From contig DASVQE010000107.1 in NCBI GenBank assembly GCA_036389275.1, positions 124,001 through 188,000 on the forward strand: 64,000 bases of DNA, given 5' to 3'. Below the pieces are notes generated by a model. It was not told the DNA's origin. It saw only the letters and a list, made by a program, of their open reading frames with translations, and did no database searches. The DNA comes from QHVT01 sp036389275 (lineage in GTDB: Bacteria > Acidobacteriota > Thermoanaerobaculia > Gp7-AA8). The translations under genes were made by a program, and so were the position numbers. Below are positions 51,978-61,517 of this stretch, piece after piece; the stretch's first letter is position 1; each line of letters starts with the position of its first letter.

Positions 51978-53514
51978 CGCGCAGCAGGCGCAGCGCGAGG
52001 GCGCGCACGCGGCTCGTGGCGAGCACCGCCGCGATCGTGCAGGCGGCGAAGATGGCCACGAGCTCGAAGAGCGTCAGCAGCGCGCCGTGCGGCCACGGCA
52101 GCCAGAGCCGCGCCGGAATCAGCAGCGCAGCGATGGCCAGCAGCGGCTTGGCGAGATCGTCGACATACCAGCGCCACATCTCCCGCGGCAGGAAATAGCG
52201 ATGCGTCAGCGGCACCGCGCCGAGGAGATGAAACGCGCCGACCGACGCCCACACGAGTGCGGCGCCGGGCGCGCCGTAGCGCGGCGCGACGAACATCATC
52301 GCCGGCACGATGAACGCGGCCGCGGCGAGATTCACCTGCGTCATGACCTGCGGCCGTCCGCCGGCCGAGGCGAGATAGCCGGAGACGCTGACGACGGCCA
52401 CGAGCGCGGTTGCGCAGACGAGAATCGTGGCGATGATGCTGCCGTTCGCCGCGGCGGCGGGATTGCGCGTCCACAGACGCAGGATCACCGGCGCGAATGC
52501 CGCCAGGAGCGCGGAGCCCGGCAGGACCAGCACGGCCGCGGCCTGCGTGGTCGTGTGATAGAGCGCGGCCATCTCCTCTTCATTGCGCGTTTCGAAGAGG
52601 CGCGTGAAGCGTGGAAAAACGGCGGTATTGAGCGGATTGGAGACGAGCAGCGGCGCCTGTGCGAGCGTCGCCGCCAATGCGTAATAGCCGAATGCAGCCA
52701 GCGGCAGAATGCCGCTCAGCAGGATTTTGTCGATGTTCGCCAGAAACATGTTCAAGACGAGCGCCGATGAAACCCGCAATGCGTAAGGCCACTCCTCCCG
52801 CAATAAGTCTCTCCGGAACTGCGGAAGGACGTCCGCGCGCAACGAACGCCACGCGAAAAATGCCAGCGTCGCCGTCAACGCCGCGGTGGCCACCGCCTGC
52901 CAGGCGAAAAACACCTGAATGGCGGGCGCGATGACGATCAGTACGAGCACGGCGCCGAGGCCGCGGATCGTACCGAGGGTGATCATCACCCCGTTCATCA
53001 CCACCTGCCGGTCGAGGCCGAGGAGCGCGGCGCGATAGAGCGAGACCGGAAAGGCAAAGGCATTGACCAGACCCATGAGCCGCACGGCCATCACCACAGT
53101 CGCCAGCGGCAGCGCGCCGGGACGGATCCAATAGCGCGCAATCGGTCCGGCCGCGAAGAAGATCGCCGCGCCGAGAATCGCCGCCACGCTCCAGTACACC
53201 ACTTCCACGCTGCGCAGCAGATCGCGTTGCGCGCGCGCGGCGTCGGGCTTCACGGAAAGGCGCGCCATGCCGCGCGTCACAGTGAGGCCGAGGCCGAGAT
53301 CGAAGATCGTCAGCGAGGTCTGGATGACCGTGTAGAGGCCGACCAGCGCATACGCTTCAATGCCGAGGTAGCGGAGATAGAGCGGGACGAGCGCAATACC
53401 GAGGAGCGAGGCCCAGGCGGTGCCGGCGAGATTGGCGGCCGCGTTCCAGCGCAAACGGCTCGGAGGCACGATCGCGGGCGCCGGAAGCGAGGCTTCCGCC
53501 GGCGCGTCACTCAC
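51946..53514 (-). CDS. Polysaccharide flippase (Wzx/MATE-like)
   Basis: This 522-residue protein has about fourteen membrane helices. Helix 1 (ANLAGTAWASLLGIALVPLY) and the ARAQRDLLRSVEVVYWS loop resemble polysaccharide transport flippases. It would move undecaprenyl-linked repeat units across the inner membrane. It overlaps the Trm112-methyltransferase gene by 4 bp. A second flippase lies at 58057-59508. The two differ greatly in sequence, which suggests two export lines or donor-specific flippases. Confidence 0.88.
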   Translation of the reverse strand: MSDAPAEASLPAPAIVPPSRLRWNAAANLAGTAWASLLGIALVPLYLRYLGIEAYALVGLYTVIQTSLTIFDLGLGLTVTRGMARLSVKPDAARAQRDLLRSVEVVYWSVAAILGAAIFFAAGPIARYWIRPGALPLATVVMAVRLMGLVNAFAFPVSLYRAALLGLDRQVVMNGVMITLGTIRGLGAVLVLIVIAPAIQVFFAWQAVATAALTATLAFFAWRSLRADVLPQFRRDLLREEWPYALRVSSALVLNMFLANIDKILLSGILPLAAFGYYALAATLAQAPLLVSNPLNTAVFPRFTRLFETRNEEEMAALYHTTTQAAAVLVLPGSALLAAFAPVILRLWTRNPAAAANGSIIATILVCATALVAVVSVSGYLASAGGRPQVMTQVNLAAAAFIVPAMMFVAPRYGAPGAALVWASVGAFHLLGAVPLTHRYFLPREMWRWYVDDLAKPLLAIAALLIPARLWLPWPHGALLTLFELVAIFAACTIAAVLATSRVRALALRLLRVRPASSSRPR

Positions 53515-54614
53515 CGCCGCTTGCCCTGACGCGCGACCACGGCGATGTGATACGGCATCACCGGCAGGAGCAGTTTATTGAGGACGAACGAGGTCATGCT
53601 GCCGATGACCGGCCATTGAAAGGCGCCGTGAATGACGCGCCGCAACAGCGTCTTGCGCGCCGTCTGCGGCAGGCGCCGCGGCAGAAAATAAATCGGCACC
53701 TTGCGCTCGCCCGCCGCGCGAAACATCCGCCGCAATTTCCAGAGCGACAGCAGATCGGTCCCATATTCGGCATTGAGGCCGCGCGTGAGCGGAATGAGCC
53801 GGCGGCGCAATGCCTTCGGAAAAATCCCGAACAGCGGCAGCCGGAAATGCGGCTCGGCGCTCAATGGATAGCGGTTCGGCGACAGGCAAACATACGTGCC
53901 GCGCTCCGAGATCACCCGCAAAGCCTCGGCCACCATGCGATCCGGGCGGTCCACATGCTCGATCACGCCGGCCTCATGGACGAAGTCGAACACCTGATCA
54001 CGAAACGGCAGCGCCGTGGCGTCGCCGCGCACGTAAATCACTTTGTCGCCGACGCCCGTTTCCGCCGTCAGCTTCGTCCCCATCACCAGATTGACGAGCG
54101 AGCAGTCGAGAAAGACCACCGAGTCGAACAGCCGGCCGAAGGACGGCAGATGCAGACCATGTCCGCCGCCCGCTTCCAGCGCCACGGCGCCGCCGACCGG
54201 CGGCAACCCGCGATCCTGCAGGTGCGGATTCACTTTGTTGAGAATGGCGTCGCCGGCGCTCAAGGCCACTTCGCTTTCGGCGCGCGCATAACTCTCATTG
54301 AAGCGCCGCACCGCCGCGGCCTGCAGCGCGCTCCGCGCTTCCATGCCGGCGTCGTCGTCGGCCAGCCGCTGCTGCAAGGCGCGGAACGACATCCGCTCGA
54401 GGTCGGGCTGTAATGCGATCGCCTTCGCCTCGTCTTCCTTCAGGTCGAACGAGCCGCCGGCGGCGGATTGCAGTTCTTTTTGATTGAAGAGAAAGTCGAT
54501 GGCGCCGAGGCGGCGGACGGCGACGACTCCGTGCGCGACGCACGTGAGGTCCGCACCATCGGTCAGCGGGCCTTTACACGTGGGACAGGCCAGCAGTTGC
54601 AGGGCATCGATCAT
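53511..54614 (-). CDS. SAM methyltransferase with N-terminal Trm112-like zinc domain
   Basis: From ATG 54614 the product has 367 residues. A short zinc-like start LLACPTCKG (C10, C13, C25, then H28 in place of the fourth Cys) leads to a class I methyltransferase domain with ALEAGGGHGLHLPSF (the usual D and C of the loop changed), EAGVIEHVDRPDRMV and LSPNRYPLS. The tail is basic-hydrophobic. It follows a plain methyltransferase gene by one base. The degenerate SAM loop may mean weaker or altered binding. Confidence 0.85.
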   Translation of the reverse strand: MIDALQLLACPTCKGPLTDGADLTCVAHGVVAVRRLGAIDFLFNQKELQSAAGGSFDLKEDEAKAIALQPDLERMSFRALQQRLADDDAGMEARSALQAAAVRRFNESYARAESEVALSAGDAILNKVNPHLQDRGLPPVGGAVALEAGGGHGLHLPSFGRLFDSVVFLDCSLVNLVMGTKLTAETGVGDKVIYVRGDATALPFRDQVFDFVHEAGVIEHVDRPDRMVAEALRVISERGTYVCLSPNRYPLSAEPHFRLPLFGIFPKALRRRLIPLTRGLNAEYGTDLLSLWKLRRMFRAAGERKVPIYFLPRRLPQTARKTLLRRVIHGAFQWPVIGSMTSFVLNKLLLPVMPYHIAVVARQGKRR

Positions 54615-54615
54615 G

Positions 54616-55455
54616 TCAGCGTTTGAATCCGACCGCGCACCAGAACGGCGCCGTTTCACTGAAGCGGATTCCATCCAGTCCGGCCTCGCGCATCATGGTC
54701 TCGATCTGCTTGCGCGTGAAGCGCTGCTCGAGACGCGTGCCGAAGCGGTCGAGGACGTCCGTGCGCATCACGTAGAAACTCCGCTTCCTGTAATAGCTCA
54801 GCGGCATGTGCTCGACGTTCATGCCGAGGCGCTCGAGCAGCCGGCCGAAGCGCGCCAGCGGCCAGTAGACCAGGCCGGCGAGCAGTTGGCTGAGGAAATA
54901 GCGCAGCACGTGCGGCGTGCGCGAGATGAAAAACCGCAATGGATTGGAGAGGTGCCACACCAGGCGGAACCACATCGGCCGGTTGTCGAAGGCGTAATAG
55001 AGATAGACGAGCATCGGCCCGCCGCGCTTGAGCTTGGCCGCGCAACTGCGCAGACCGGCGGCGGTGTCGGGCACGTGATGCAGGACGCCGAGGCTGTAGA
55101 CGAAGTCGACCGACTCATCGCCGACCGGAAGGTCGTCGACGGTTGCGACGTGCACTTCCGCATTCGGATATTCGGAGAGGTTTTTCCTGGCGACATCCGC
55201 GGCCTCGCTGCTGGCGTCGATGCACAACAGCCGGGCCACACGCGGCGCGACGAAGCGCGCCCACCGTCCGCTGCCGCAACCCACGTCGAGGCCGACCGCA
55301 TCGCCCGGCAGCGCCTCCCACGGGAAAATGTGAAAGTAGGCGTCGAAGAGCTCGCGCAACTCGGTCTGAGCGAGCACCGGCGTCTGATCGAAGCGGCGCC
55401 ACTCGTCGCCGAATCCGGAGACGACCGACTCGTCGACGTTCCTGGCCCGCTTCAT
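54616..55455 (-). CDS. Class I SAM methyltransferase
   Basis: This 279-residue protein has GLDVGCGSGRWARFV, ARLLCIDASSEA, YSLGVLHHVPDTAAGL and an LVYLYYAFDNRPMWFRL segment near 150-165 that looks membrane-associated. It belongs to the methyltransferase-11 group. Two genes for SAM methyltransferases follow one another here with one base between them, and the paralogous membrane protein lies 16 bp upstream. Confidence 0.9.
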   Translation of the reverse strand: MKRARNVDESVVSGFGDEWRRFDQTPVLAQTELRELFDAYFHIFPWEALPGDAVGLDVGCGSGRWARFVAPRVARLLCIDASSEAADVARKNLSEYPNAEVHVATVDDLPVGDESVDFVYSLGVLHHVPDTAAGLRSCAAKLKRGGPMLVYLYYAFDNRPMWFRLVWHLSNPLRFFISRTPHVLRYFLSQLLAGLVYWPLARFGRLLERLGMNVEHMPLSYYRKRSFYVMRTDVLDRFGTRLEQRFTRKQIETMMREAGLDGIRFSETAPFWCAVGFKR

Positions 55456-55471
55456 CGCGCGCTCTCCTGCA

Positions 55472-56812
55472 TCAGGAGTGCGCCGTTTCTTCCGCCTCCG
55501 GCCGCGCCGCGGCGAGAGGCGCGACGGCGATCGGCACCCACAGCATTCCGCGAAAGCGGAAGAGCGTGCCGAAATTCGCGACCGCGTAGAGCAGCGGAAG
55601 CGCGATCAGCACGGCCGTGCCGGCGGCGAGCCAGAACGGCGGAATCGTGCGCCAGGAGCGCGGGCGCTCCGCCCGGATGAGCATGGCCGCGCCGATGCAG
55701 AGCCAGACGAAGAGCAGCGTGTCGGCATCCGCGAACCAGAACAGCCCGCGGCCGCCGCCGATGCGGATGAAGGTCTGATGCTGCAGCATGAAGTGCGGCA
55801 CGCTGATGGCTGCCGATCCTGCCAGCCATCGTTTCATGACTGACGGACTTCCGGAAACCCGGATCTCCGTAGCTCCGGCAGCGTACTCCGACAACGCCCG
55901 TGCGCGCTCGGCCACCACCAGCAGCTCGCCGCCGGTGTCGATGACCGACGCGCCGCCGAGGTTCAGCAGCGCCACCAGCACCGGCGGAATGCGCGTGCCT
56001 CCGAGGAGAAAGCCGCGCGAGAGCAGCACGAACGCCACCAGCGATGCGACCACCAGCGCGGTCCGGCGGCGCGACGCCAGCACCACCACGGCGAAGAACA
56101 TCGCCGCGGCCAGCAGCAGCGCGAAGCCGAGATACCAGCGCGTGCCGGTGGTGACCGAGAGCGCGGCGAACATCACCGCCACGCCGGCCGCCGCGGCCGC
56201 CGAGGAGCGCGTCGAGCCGCGCCAGGCGCGATCCCACAGATGCCCGGCGGCGAGGAAGCTGACCAGCAGCAGATGGACGAATGGGTCCTTGAGCGGCTGC
56301 GACGACCAGAGCACGGCCGCCGGATAGAACGCGATCGCGCCCGCGGCGAAGCGCGCCAGCGCGTGCGGCGCCTTCGCGGCCGCGCGCCACTCCACGATCA
56401 CCAGCATCAGCAGCGCGTAGCAGAAGAGATTCAGCAGCGCGCCGGCCGACGCAGCCTCGCCGAAGAGCGTCACGAACCAGGCCAGCGTCTCCACGTACGC
56501 CGCCGACGAGTCGCCGCCCAGCGTAGCGGCGATCGCCGACGGGCCGAGGCGCGCCGCCGCGGCAGCCGCGCGGAAATAGTGATAGCCGTCGAAGGCAAAG
56601 AACCAGATTCCGCCGCCGACATGCAACCCTCGGGGCGCGAGCTCGAGATACGAGAGCCAGAACAGCAGTTGCGAGACGAGCGACCGGATGCAGAGGCCGG
56701 CGCCGGCGATCAGACCGCACACGTGGTCGCGGCGATCGACTCTGCGCCACACCAGGAACAGCAGCGTTCCCGCAACCGCCAGCAGCACGCATTGAACGGA
56801 CGCGGCAACCAT
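55472..56812 (-). CDS. Polytopic membrane protein, compact paralogue of 47370-50294
   Basis: This 446-residue protein has about nine helices and shares with the 974-residue protein the motifs LLFWLSYL, GIWFFAFDGYHYFRAAAA, LWSSQPLKDPFVHL, GTRWYLGFALLL and VANFGTLFRFRGM. It has a normal-length middle loop and no repeat. It may be a glycan polymerase or GT-C-like protein (EpsG-like). It shows what the repeat-bearing gene looked like without the insert. It precedes a methyltransferase pair and a flippase. Confidence 0.8.
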   Translation of the reverse strand: MVAASVQCVLLAVAGTLLFLVWRRVDRRDHVCGLIAGAGLCIRSLVSQLLFWLSYLELAPRGLHVGGGIWFFAFDGYHYFRAAAAAARLGPSAIAATLGGDSSAAYVETLAWFVTLFGEAASAGALLNLFCYALLMLVIVEWRAAAKAPHALARFAAGAIAFYPAAVLWSSQPLKDPFVHLLLVSFLAAGHLWDRAWRGSTRSSAAAAAGVAVMFAALSVTTGTRWYLGFALLLAAAMFFAVVVLASRRRTALVVASLVAFVLLSRGFLLGGTRIPPVLVALLNLGGASVIDTGGELLVVAERARALSEYAAGATEIRVSGSPSVMKRWLAGSAAISVPHFMLQHQTFIRIGGGRGLFWFADADTLLFVWLCIGAAMLIRAERPRSWRTIPPFWLAAGTAVLIALPLLYAVANFGTLFRFRGMLWVPIAVAPLAAARPEAEETAHS

Positions 56813-56869
56813 GCGGAGCCGAGGATCGTAGCACGCGCGCGGCGGAGCGGATCGGGACGCACGCGCGGC

Positions 56870-58042
56870 TCATGTCGGCAGATGCCTCATGCGCGACGCC
56901 GCGCCGCGCAACAGTTCGTCCAGACAGCGGCCCACTTCCTCGACCGAGTAATGCTCGATGGCATAGGCGCGGCAGGCCGCGCCCATCACCTGCCGCCGTT
57001 GCGGCTCGCGCAAAAGCCGCGCGAGCGCCTCGTACCACTCGTCCGGAGTGCGGGCGAAAAAGTGCGTCTCGCCTTCGCGCCCGAGGTGCGCGACCACGCC
57101 GACCGGGCTGGCCACGAACGGCACGCCGACGGCCAGATACTCGGCCGCTTTCAGCCCCGACTTTGCCTGCGCCCAGACGTCGTCCGCGAGCGGATAGACA
57201 CCGATGTCGAGCGTCTGAAAATCGAAGACCTCGCGGTCGCGGCGCCACGGCAGATTGTCGACCTCGACGCCGGCGATGGCGATCGGCTCGCCTGCGCCGA
57301 CCACGCGCACGCGGAAGCGATGATCGCGCGCGAGCCGCTCGAGCACCGGAACGATGGTCTTGAGATACGCGGCGGTCGAGTGCGAGCCGATCCAGCCGAT
57401 GACCGGCACGTCGCGGCCGGTGGTGGGATCGTCGCTGCGCGGCGTGAAGAGCGCGGTGTCGACCGTGGTCGGCAGCACCGCGGCGCGGCGGCCGCGCGCG
57501 CGCACGTAGTCGGCGATCCATTCGTTGCCGCAGATCACGAGCGACGAGTAGTCGATCAGCCGCTCCGCCTTGTGCCGCGCCTTCAGCACGCGCGTCAGGC
57601 GGCCATAGACGCTGCCGGCCTGGTCGAGATAGGTCGCGTCGTCGAGATCGAGCACGACCGGCCGGCGCGCCACGCGCGCGGCGATCCACTCGACCAGCGG
57701 CGGGCCGAGGAGCATGGCCTCGCGCTGGATGAAGACGACGTCGGCGCGCCACATCACCGGCAGTTGCACGACACGGCGGACGATGCCGGCGATCACCGAC
57801 AGCGTGGTCTGTAACCAGCGCCGCGGATCGTAGAGACGCCGGAAGGCGGCGGTGTCGAGGAACGGCAGCAGCGTGACGTGTGCGCCGCGCGCCGACAAGC
57901 GGTCGACGAACTGGCCGATCCGGAAGCGCGTACACGCCGCCTCGTCGGGATAGCTCGTGAGCGCGAGCACCCGCAGCTCACGTTCCGCGGCGCCCGCGCG
58001 TTCGCGCTGCGCCGCCGGTGCGACGACACTCACATCATCCAC
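56870..58042 (-). CDS. GT4-like glycosyltransferase
   Basis: This 390-residue GT-B protein has ALTSYPDEAACTRFRIGQFV, FIQREAMLLGPPLVEW, VVLDLDDATYLDQAG and VIGWIGSHSTAAYLKTIVPV. In the donor domain VWAQAKSGLKAAEYLAVGV replaces the usual E-x7-E arrangement but keeps K and E. It is typical of GT4 proteins in polysaccharide clusters. It lies between the flippase and the compact membrane protein. Confidence 0.88.
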   Translation of the reverse strand: MDDVSVVAPAAQRERAGAAERELRVLALTSYPDEAACTRFRIGQFVDRLSARGAHVTLLPFLDTAAFRRLYDPRRWLQTTLSVIAGIVRRVVQLPVMWRADVVFIQREAMLLGPPLVEWIAARVARRPVVLDLDDATYLDQAGSVYGRLTRVLKARHKAERLIDYSSLVICGNEWIADYVRARGRRAAVLPTTVDTALFTPRSDDPTTGRDVPVIGWIGSHSTAAYLKTIVPVLERLARDHRFRVRVVGAGEPIAIAGVEVDNLPWRRDREVFDFQTLDIGVYPLADDVWAQAKSGLKAAEYLAVGVPFVASPVGVVAHLGREGETHFFARTPDEWYEALARLLREPQRRQVMGAACRAYAIEHYSVEEVGRCLDELLRGAASRMRHLPT

Positions 58043-58056
58043 GCCGCTACTCTACC

Positions 58057-59508
58057 CTACGCCGCGCGCAGCCGGAGCCAGCGCAGCGCCGCATTCCGCT
58101 CGTCGGCGGAGAGCAGCAGCGTCGACACCGCGGCCGCGGCGAGCACTGCGCCGATGGCGAACGGCCAGCGCATCGCCACGTCGTTCCAGGTGACGAGCGA
58201 GGCCGCCACGATCACCGCCAGCGCCGCCGCCACGCCGCGCGCGCCGAGTCGCAGCGGAAAGGCGTGACGCCGCCGCACGTACCACGACATCAACACCAGG
58301 TAGGCGGCGTAGAGCACGAGGAAGCTGACGCCGATGAGCTCCAGCGAGTGCGCCGAGTGCACGGCCAGGTAGACGCTGCCGACGGCCAGCGCGCCCCAGA
58401 TCAGCTCCGTCGCCGCGTACATCCGGTTGTCGGCGTACGCGACCATTGTGTACGAGAAGACCCAGCTCACGATCTTGAGCGCGTCGCCAATCAGCATCCA
58501 GCGCATGATGCGCAGCGACGGCAGGAACTGCTCGCTGTAGAGCAGCCGCACCAGCAGCGGCTTGGCCACGACGACGAGCGTCACCAGCGGCAGCATCAGG
58601 ATCACCGCCAGCCGCAGCACGCGGCCGATCAGCTCGATGCGCTCGGCCGGATCGCGGATGCCGCTCAGGGCCGGCAGGTAGTAGGCGGAGAAGCCGGTCA
58701 GGATCAGCATCACGTAGGTCATGCTGAGCGTCCAGGCGACGTCGAAGAGGCCCGCGCCGCTGAAGCCGAAGTGCCGCACGATCAGCATGCGCATCAGCAG
58801 CGGCAGGCCGTAGCCAGCGGCGGCGGCGATGGTGAGGGTCGAGGCCATGCCGAGGAAGTGGCGTGCGGCGGCGCGCACCTGCGGCGACCAGCGCGGACGC
58901 TCGAGCCGGGTGAGGCGCGCCGCGACCACCGCCGTCCACGCGAATGCGGCGGCGGCGGCGGTGCCGGCGGCGAGCTGCCACGAGAAGGCCGCGGCGTGGC
59001 CGCGCAGCGCCGCGCGCGCGGCCGGCAGCGCGAAGGCGGCGACGAGCACGTAGTTGACGACGGTGACGGCGGCAGCGCGGCCGATCAGGCGATGTCCGGT
59101 GAGGATGCCGGCGGCGAATCCGGAGAGCGCGCCGCAGGCGACCGACAACGCCAGCACGCGCGCGACGCCCGCCTCGACGCGCAGGCCGCGCAGCAACAGC
59201 GCCGGCGCGACGGCGAGCACGCCGACCACGATGGCGGTGAGGATGGCCACGATCCCCATGGCGGTGTTGATGTACGTGCGGCGCTCCTGCTCGTCGGCGC
59301 GGCTGGCGATGCCCTGCACCAGCGCGTTCTGGCCGTTGAGCAGCGCGAGCAGCACCGCGGTCTGTTGCGCCTGACGCAAAATCGAGAAGAGCCCCACGCC
59401 TTCGGTGCCGGCGACGACGGCGATGATCTTCACCGCCACCGCGGCGGCGAGCATCGCCGCGGCCGAGCCGCCGGCCGTCTTGGCGATGGCCGCGAGCAGC
59501 TCACGCAT
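58057..59508 (-). CDS. Polysaccharide flippase (WzxE-like O-antigen translocase)
   Basis: This 483-residue protein has about fourteen helices. ILRQAQQTAVLLALLNGQNA near the start, LSGIRDPAERIELIGRVLRL and LLYSEQFLPSLRIMRWMLIG resemble WzxE-type translocases for lipid III and O-units. It overlaps the DegT aminotransferase gene by 8 bp, a pairing (aminotransferase then flippase) known from enterobacterial wec and Fuc3N/Fuc4N pathways. That suggests it moves a unit containing an amino-deoxy sugar. Confidence 0.9.
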   Translation of the reverse strand: MRELLAAIAKTAGGSAAAMLAAAVAVKIIAVVAGTEGVGLFSILRQAQQTAVLLALLNGQNALVQGIASRADEQERRTYINTAMGIVAILTAIVVGVLAVAPALLLRGLRVEAGVARVLALSVACGALSGFAAGILTGHRLIGRAAAVTVVNYVLVAAFALPAARAALRGHAAAFSWQLAAGTAAAAAFAWTAVVAARLTRLERPRWSPQVRAAARHFLGMASTLTIAAAAGYGLPLLMRMLIVRHFGFSGAGLFDVAWTLSMTYVMLILTGFSAYYLPALSGIRDPAERIELIGRVLRLAVILMLPLVTLVVVAKPLLVRLLYSEQFLPSLRIMRWMLIGDALKIVSWVFSYTMVAYADNRMYAATELIWGALAVGSVYLAVHSAHSLELIGVSFLVLYAAYLVLMSWYVRRRHAFPLRLGARGVAAALAVIVAASLVTWNDVAMRWPFAIGAVLAAAAVSTLLLSADERNAALRWLRLRAA

Positions 59509-60637
59509 CGGCGAATTCGCGGACGGCGGCGATGACGTAGTCGACCGCGTCGTCGGAGAGGTGCGGTCCCATCGGGAGGCTCAGCACCGTTCGCGCGAGC
59601 TCCTCGGCGATCGGCAGCGGCCCATGATGTTCTTCCGCGTACGCGCCGGAGCGGTGCGGTGGAATCGGATAGTGGATGAGGGTGTCGATGCCGCGCTCCT
59701 GCAGGAATGCCTGCAATGCGTCACGCCGGCGATGCCGAATGACGAAGAGATGCCACGATGGAAGGACGTCGTTCCGCACATGCGGAAGGACGAGATCGCG
59801 CGCACCGGCGAGGCCTTCGACATACCGCGCGGCCACCGCGCGGCGGCGCGCGTTCCACCGCTCGAGATGCGGCAGCTTCGCGCGCAGAAAGGCGGCCTGC
59901 AACGGATCGAGGCGCGCGTTGTAGCCGACCGCATCATGTTCGTACTTGGCGCGCGAGCCGTAGTTGCGCAGCCGGCGCAGCTCCTCGGCCATGAGCGCAT
60001 CGTTGGTCACCACCGCGCCGCCGTCGCCGAGCGCACCGAGGTTTTTCGCGGGATAGAAACTGAACGCCGCAGCGTGGCCGAGCGCGCCGGCGCGACGCGC
60101 GCCGAGGCATGCCCCATGCGCCTGCGCGGCGTCTTCGAGGACGACGAGCCCGCAGCGCGCCGCGATCGCGTTGATCGCGTCCATGTCCGCCGGCTGCCCG
60201 TAGAGATGCACGGCGATGATGGCGCGCGTGCGCGGCGTGATGGCGCGCTCGAGCGCGGCCGGGTCGAGGTTGTACGTCGCCGGATCGCATTCGACCGGGA
60301 CGATGCGCGCGCCGGCATGCGTCACCGCCAGCCAGGTGGCGATGAACGTGTGCGACGGCACGAGCACTTCGTCGTCCGCACCTTCGCCGACGCCGCAGGC
60401 GCGCAGCAGCAGATGCAGCGCGTCAAGGCCGTTAGACACGCCGACGCAGAAGCGCGCGCCGCAAGCGCGCGCGAAGGCTTTTTCGAACGCCGTCACCTCG
60501 TCGCCGAGGATGTAGACGCCGGAGGCCATGACACGCTCGTACGCGGCGCGCAGCTCCTCGCGCATTTCCTCGTGCGCGGCGCGCACGTCGAGAAACGGCA
60601 CGCGTGTCGTCGTGGCGGTCATCGCTGCGCCCGGCAT
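59501..60637 (-). CDS. DegT/DnrJ/EryC1-family sugar aminotransferase (FdtB/WecE-like)
   Basis: From ATG 60637 the product has 378 residues. PLP is bound at K198 in SFYPAKNLGALGDGGA. Other markers are VPFLDVRAAHEEM, PSHTFIATWLAV, VHLYGQPADMDAI and VLEDAAQAHGA. It aminates a keto-deoxy nucleotide sugar. Two FdtA-type ketoisomerase genes lie 2-3 kb downstream on the same strand, so a dTDP-3-amino-3,6-dideoxyhexose is a good guess. ATG 60622 is an alternative start. Confidence 0.92.
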   Translation of the reverse strand: MPGAAMTATTTRVPFLDVRAAHEEMREELRAAYERVMASGVYILGDEVTAFEKAFARACGARFCVGVSNGLDALHLLLRACGVGEGADDEVLVPSHTFIATWLAVTHAGARIVPVECDPATYNLDPAALERAITPRTRAIIAVHLYGQPADMDAINAIAARCGLVVLEDAAQAHGACLGARRAGALGHAAAFSFYPAKNLGALGDGGAVVTNDALMAEELRRLRNYGSRAKYEHDAVGYNARLDPLQAAFLRAKLPHLERWNARRRAVAARYVEGLAGARDLVLPHVRNDVLPSWHLFVIRHRRRDALQAFLQERGIDTLIHYPIPPHRSGAYAEEHHGPLPIAEELARTVLSLPMGPHLSDDAVDYVIAAVREFADA

Positions 60638-60643
60638 TCTGCC

Positions 60644-60672
60644 TTGACTTGCCGCATGTTGTTCTCGATGAT
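60644..60672 (+). promoter_or_regulatory. Candidate promoter of the PhyH-FkbM pair
   Basis: TTGACT (60644-60649, 5/6 match) and GATGAT (60667-60672, 4/6 match) are 17 bp apart. The ATG at 60684 is 11 nt after the -10, so the leader is only about 5 nt with no ribosome site. Confidence 0.45.
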
Positions 60673-60683
60673 CGCACGGTCCG

Positions 60684-61517
60684 ATGACCGACGAGCTACG
60701 CCTCCACGGAATCCGCGAGATCCATCGCAACAGCGACCGTTACGACGCGCATCTGGAGGAAATCCGGACGATCGGCTACACGATCGTCGACGGCGGTCTG
60801 TCGGCCGCGGAGCTGGCGTCGTACGCGGCGAAGATCGACGCGATCTATGAGCGGCAGGTGCGCGAGTGCGGCGGCGCCGAGGCGCTCGAGCGGATCAACG
60901 ACTCCGACGTGGCGCGCTCGGCTCTCGCCTACGACGACGATTTCGTGCGGCTGGCCGCGCATCCCGCGGTGATGGCCATCCTGCGCCGGATCCTCGGCGA
61001 GCACTTCATCCTGATGTCGCAGAACGGGATCATCAACCGCCCCGGCGCGTCGCCCTACTCGGCGACGTGGCACCGCGACTTGAACTGGCAGCACTTCGTG
61101 AGCAGCCGCCCGCTGAGCATGAGCGCGCTGGTCTGCATTGACGAGTTCCGCGAGGAGACCGGCGCGACGTACATGCTGCCGGCTTCGCATAAGAGCGAAG
61201 AGTTCCCGTCGCCGGAGTACGTCGCCAAACACCAGGTGGCGATGACGGCGCCGGCCGGATCGATCCTGGTGTTCGACGCAATGGTCTATCACCGCGGCGG
61301 CGTGAATCGCTCGGCCAGGCCGCGGCGAGCGGTGAATCACATCTACACGCTGCCGCTGATCAAGCAGCAGATGAGCTTCCCGAAGATGCTGAACGGCAAG
61401 TTCAGCGACGATCCGTTCCTGCGCGGCCTCCTCGGCTACGACTCCGAGACGGCCGACAGCGCGCACGCCTGGCGCGAGAAGCGGATCGCCGCGGCGATGG
61501 CGACGGCCCGTGTCTGA
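60684..61517 (+). CDS. Phytanoyl-CoA dioxygenase (PhyH) family Fe(II)/2-oxoglutarate oxygenase
   Basis: This 277-residue protein has the iron-binding triad H130-x-D132 (TWHRDLNW) and H203 (VYHRGG), with R209 positioned for 2-oxoglutarate, and SAPAGSILVFD-like strand AGSILVFDAM. PhyH-type enzymes hydroxylate or rearrange small molecules, including sugars. Its 3' end overlaps the FkbM gene by 8 bp, so the pair may modify the glycan. Substrate unknown. Confidence 0.88.
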   Translation: MTDELRLHGIREIHRNSDRYDAHLEEIRTIGYTIVDGGLSAAELASYAAKIDAIYERQVRECGGAEALERINDSDVARSALAYDDDFVRLAAHPAVMAILRRILGEHFILMSQNGIINRPGASPYSATWHRDLNWQHFVSSRPLSMSALVCIDEFREETGATYMLPASHKSEEFPSPEYVAKHQVAMTAPAGSILVFDAMVYHRGGVNRSARPRRAVNHIYTLPLIKQQMSFPKMLNGKFSDDPFLRGLLGYDSETADSAHAWREKRIAAAMATARV

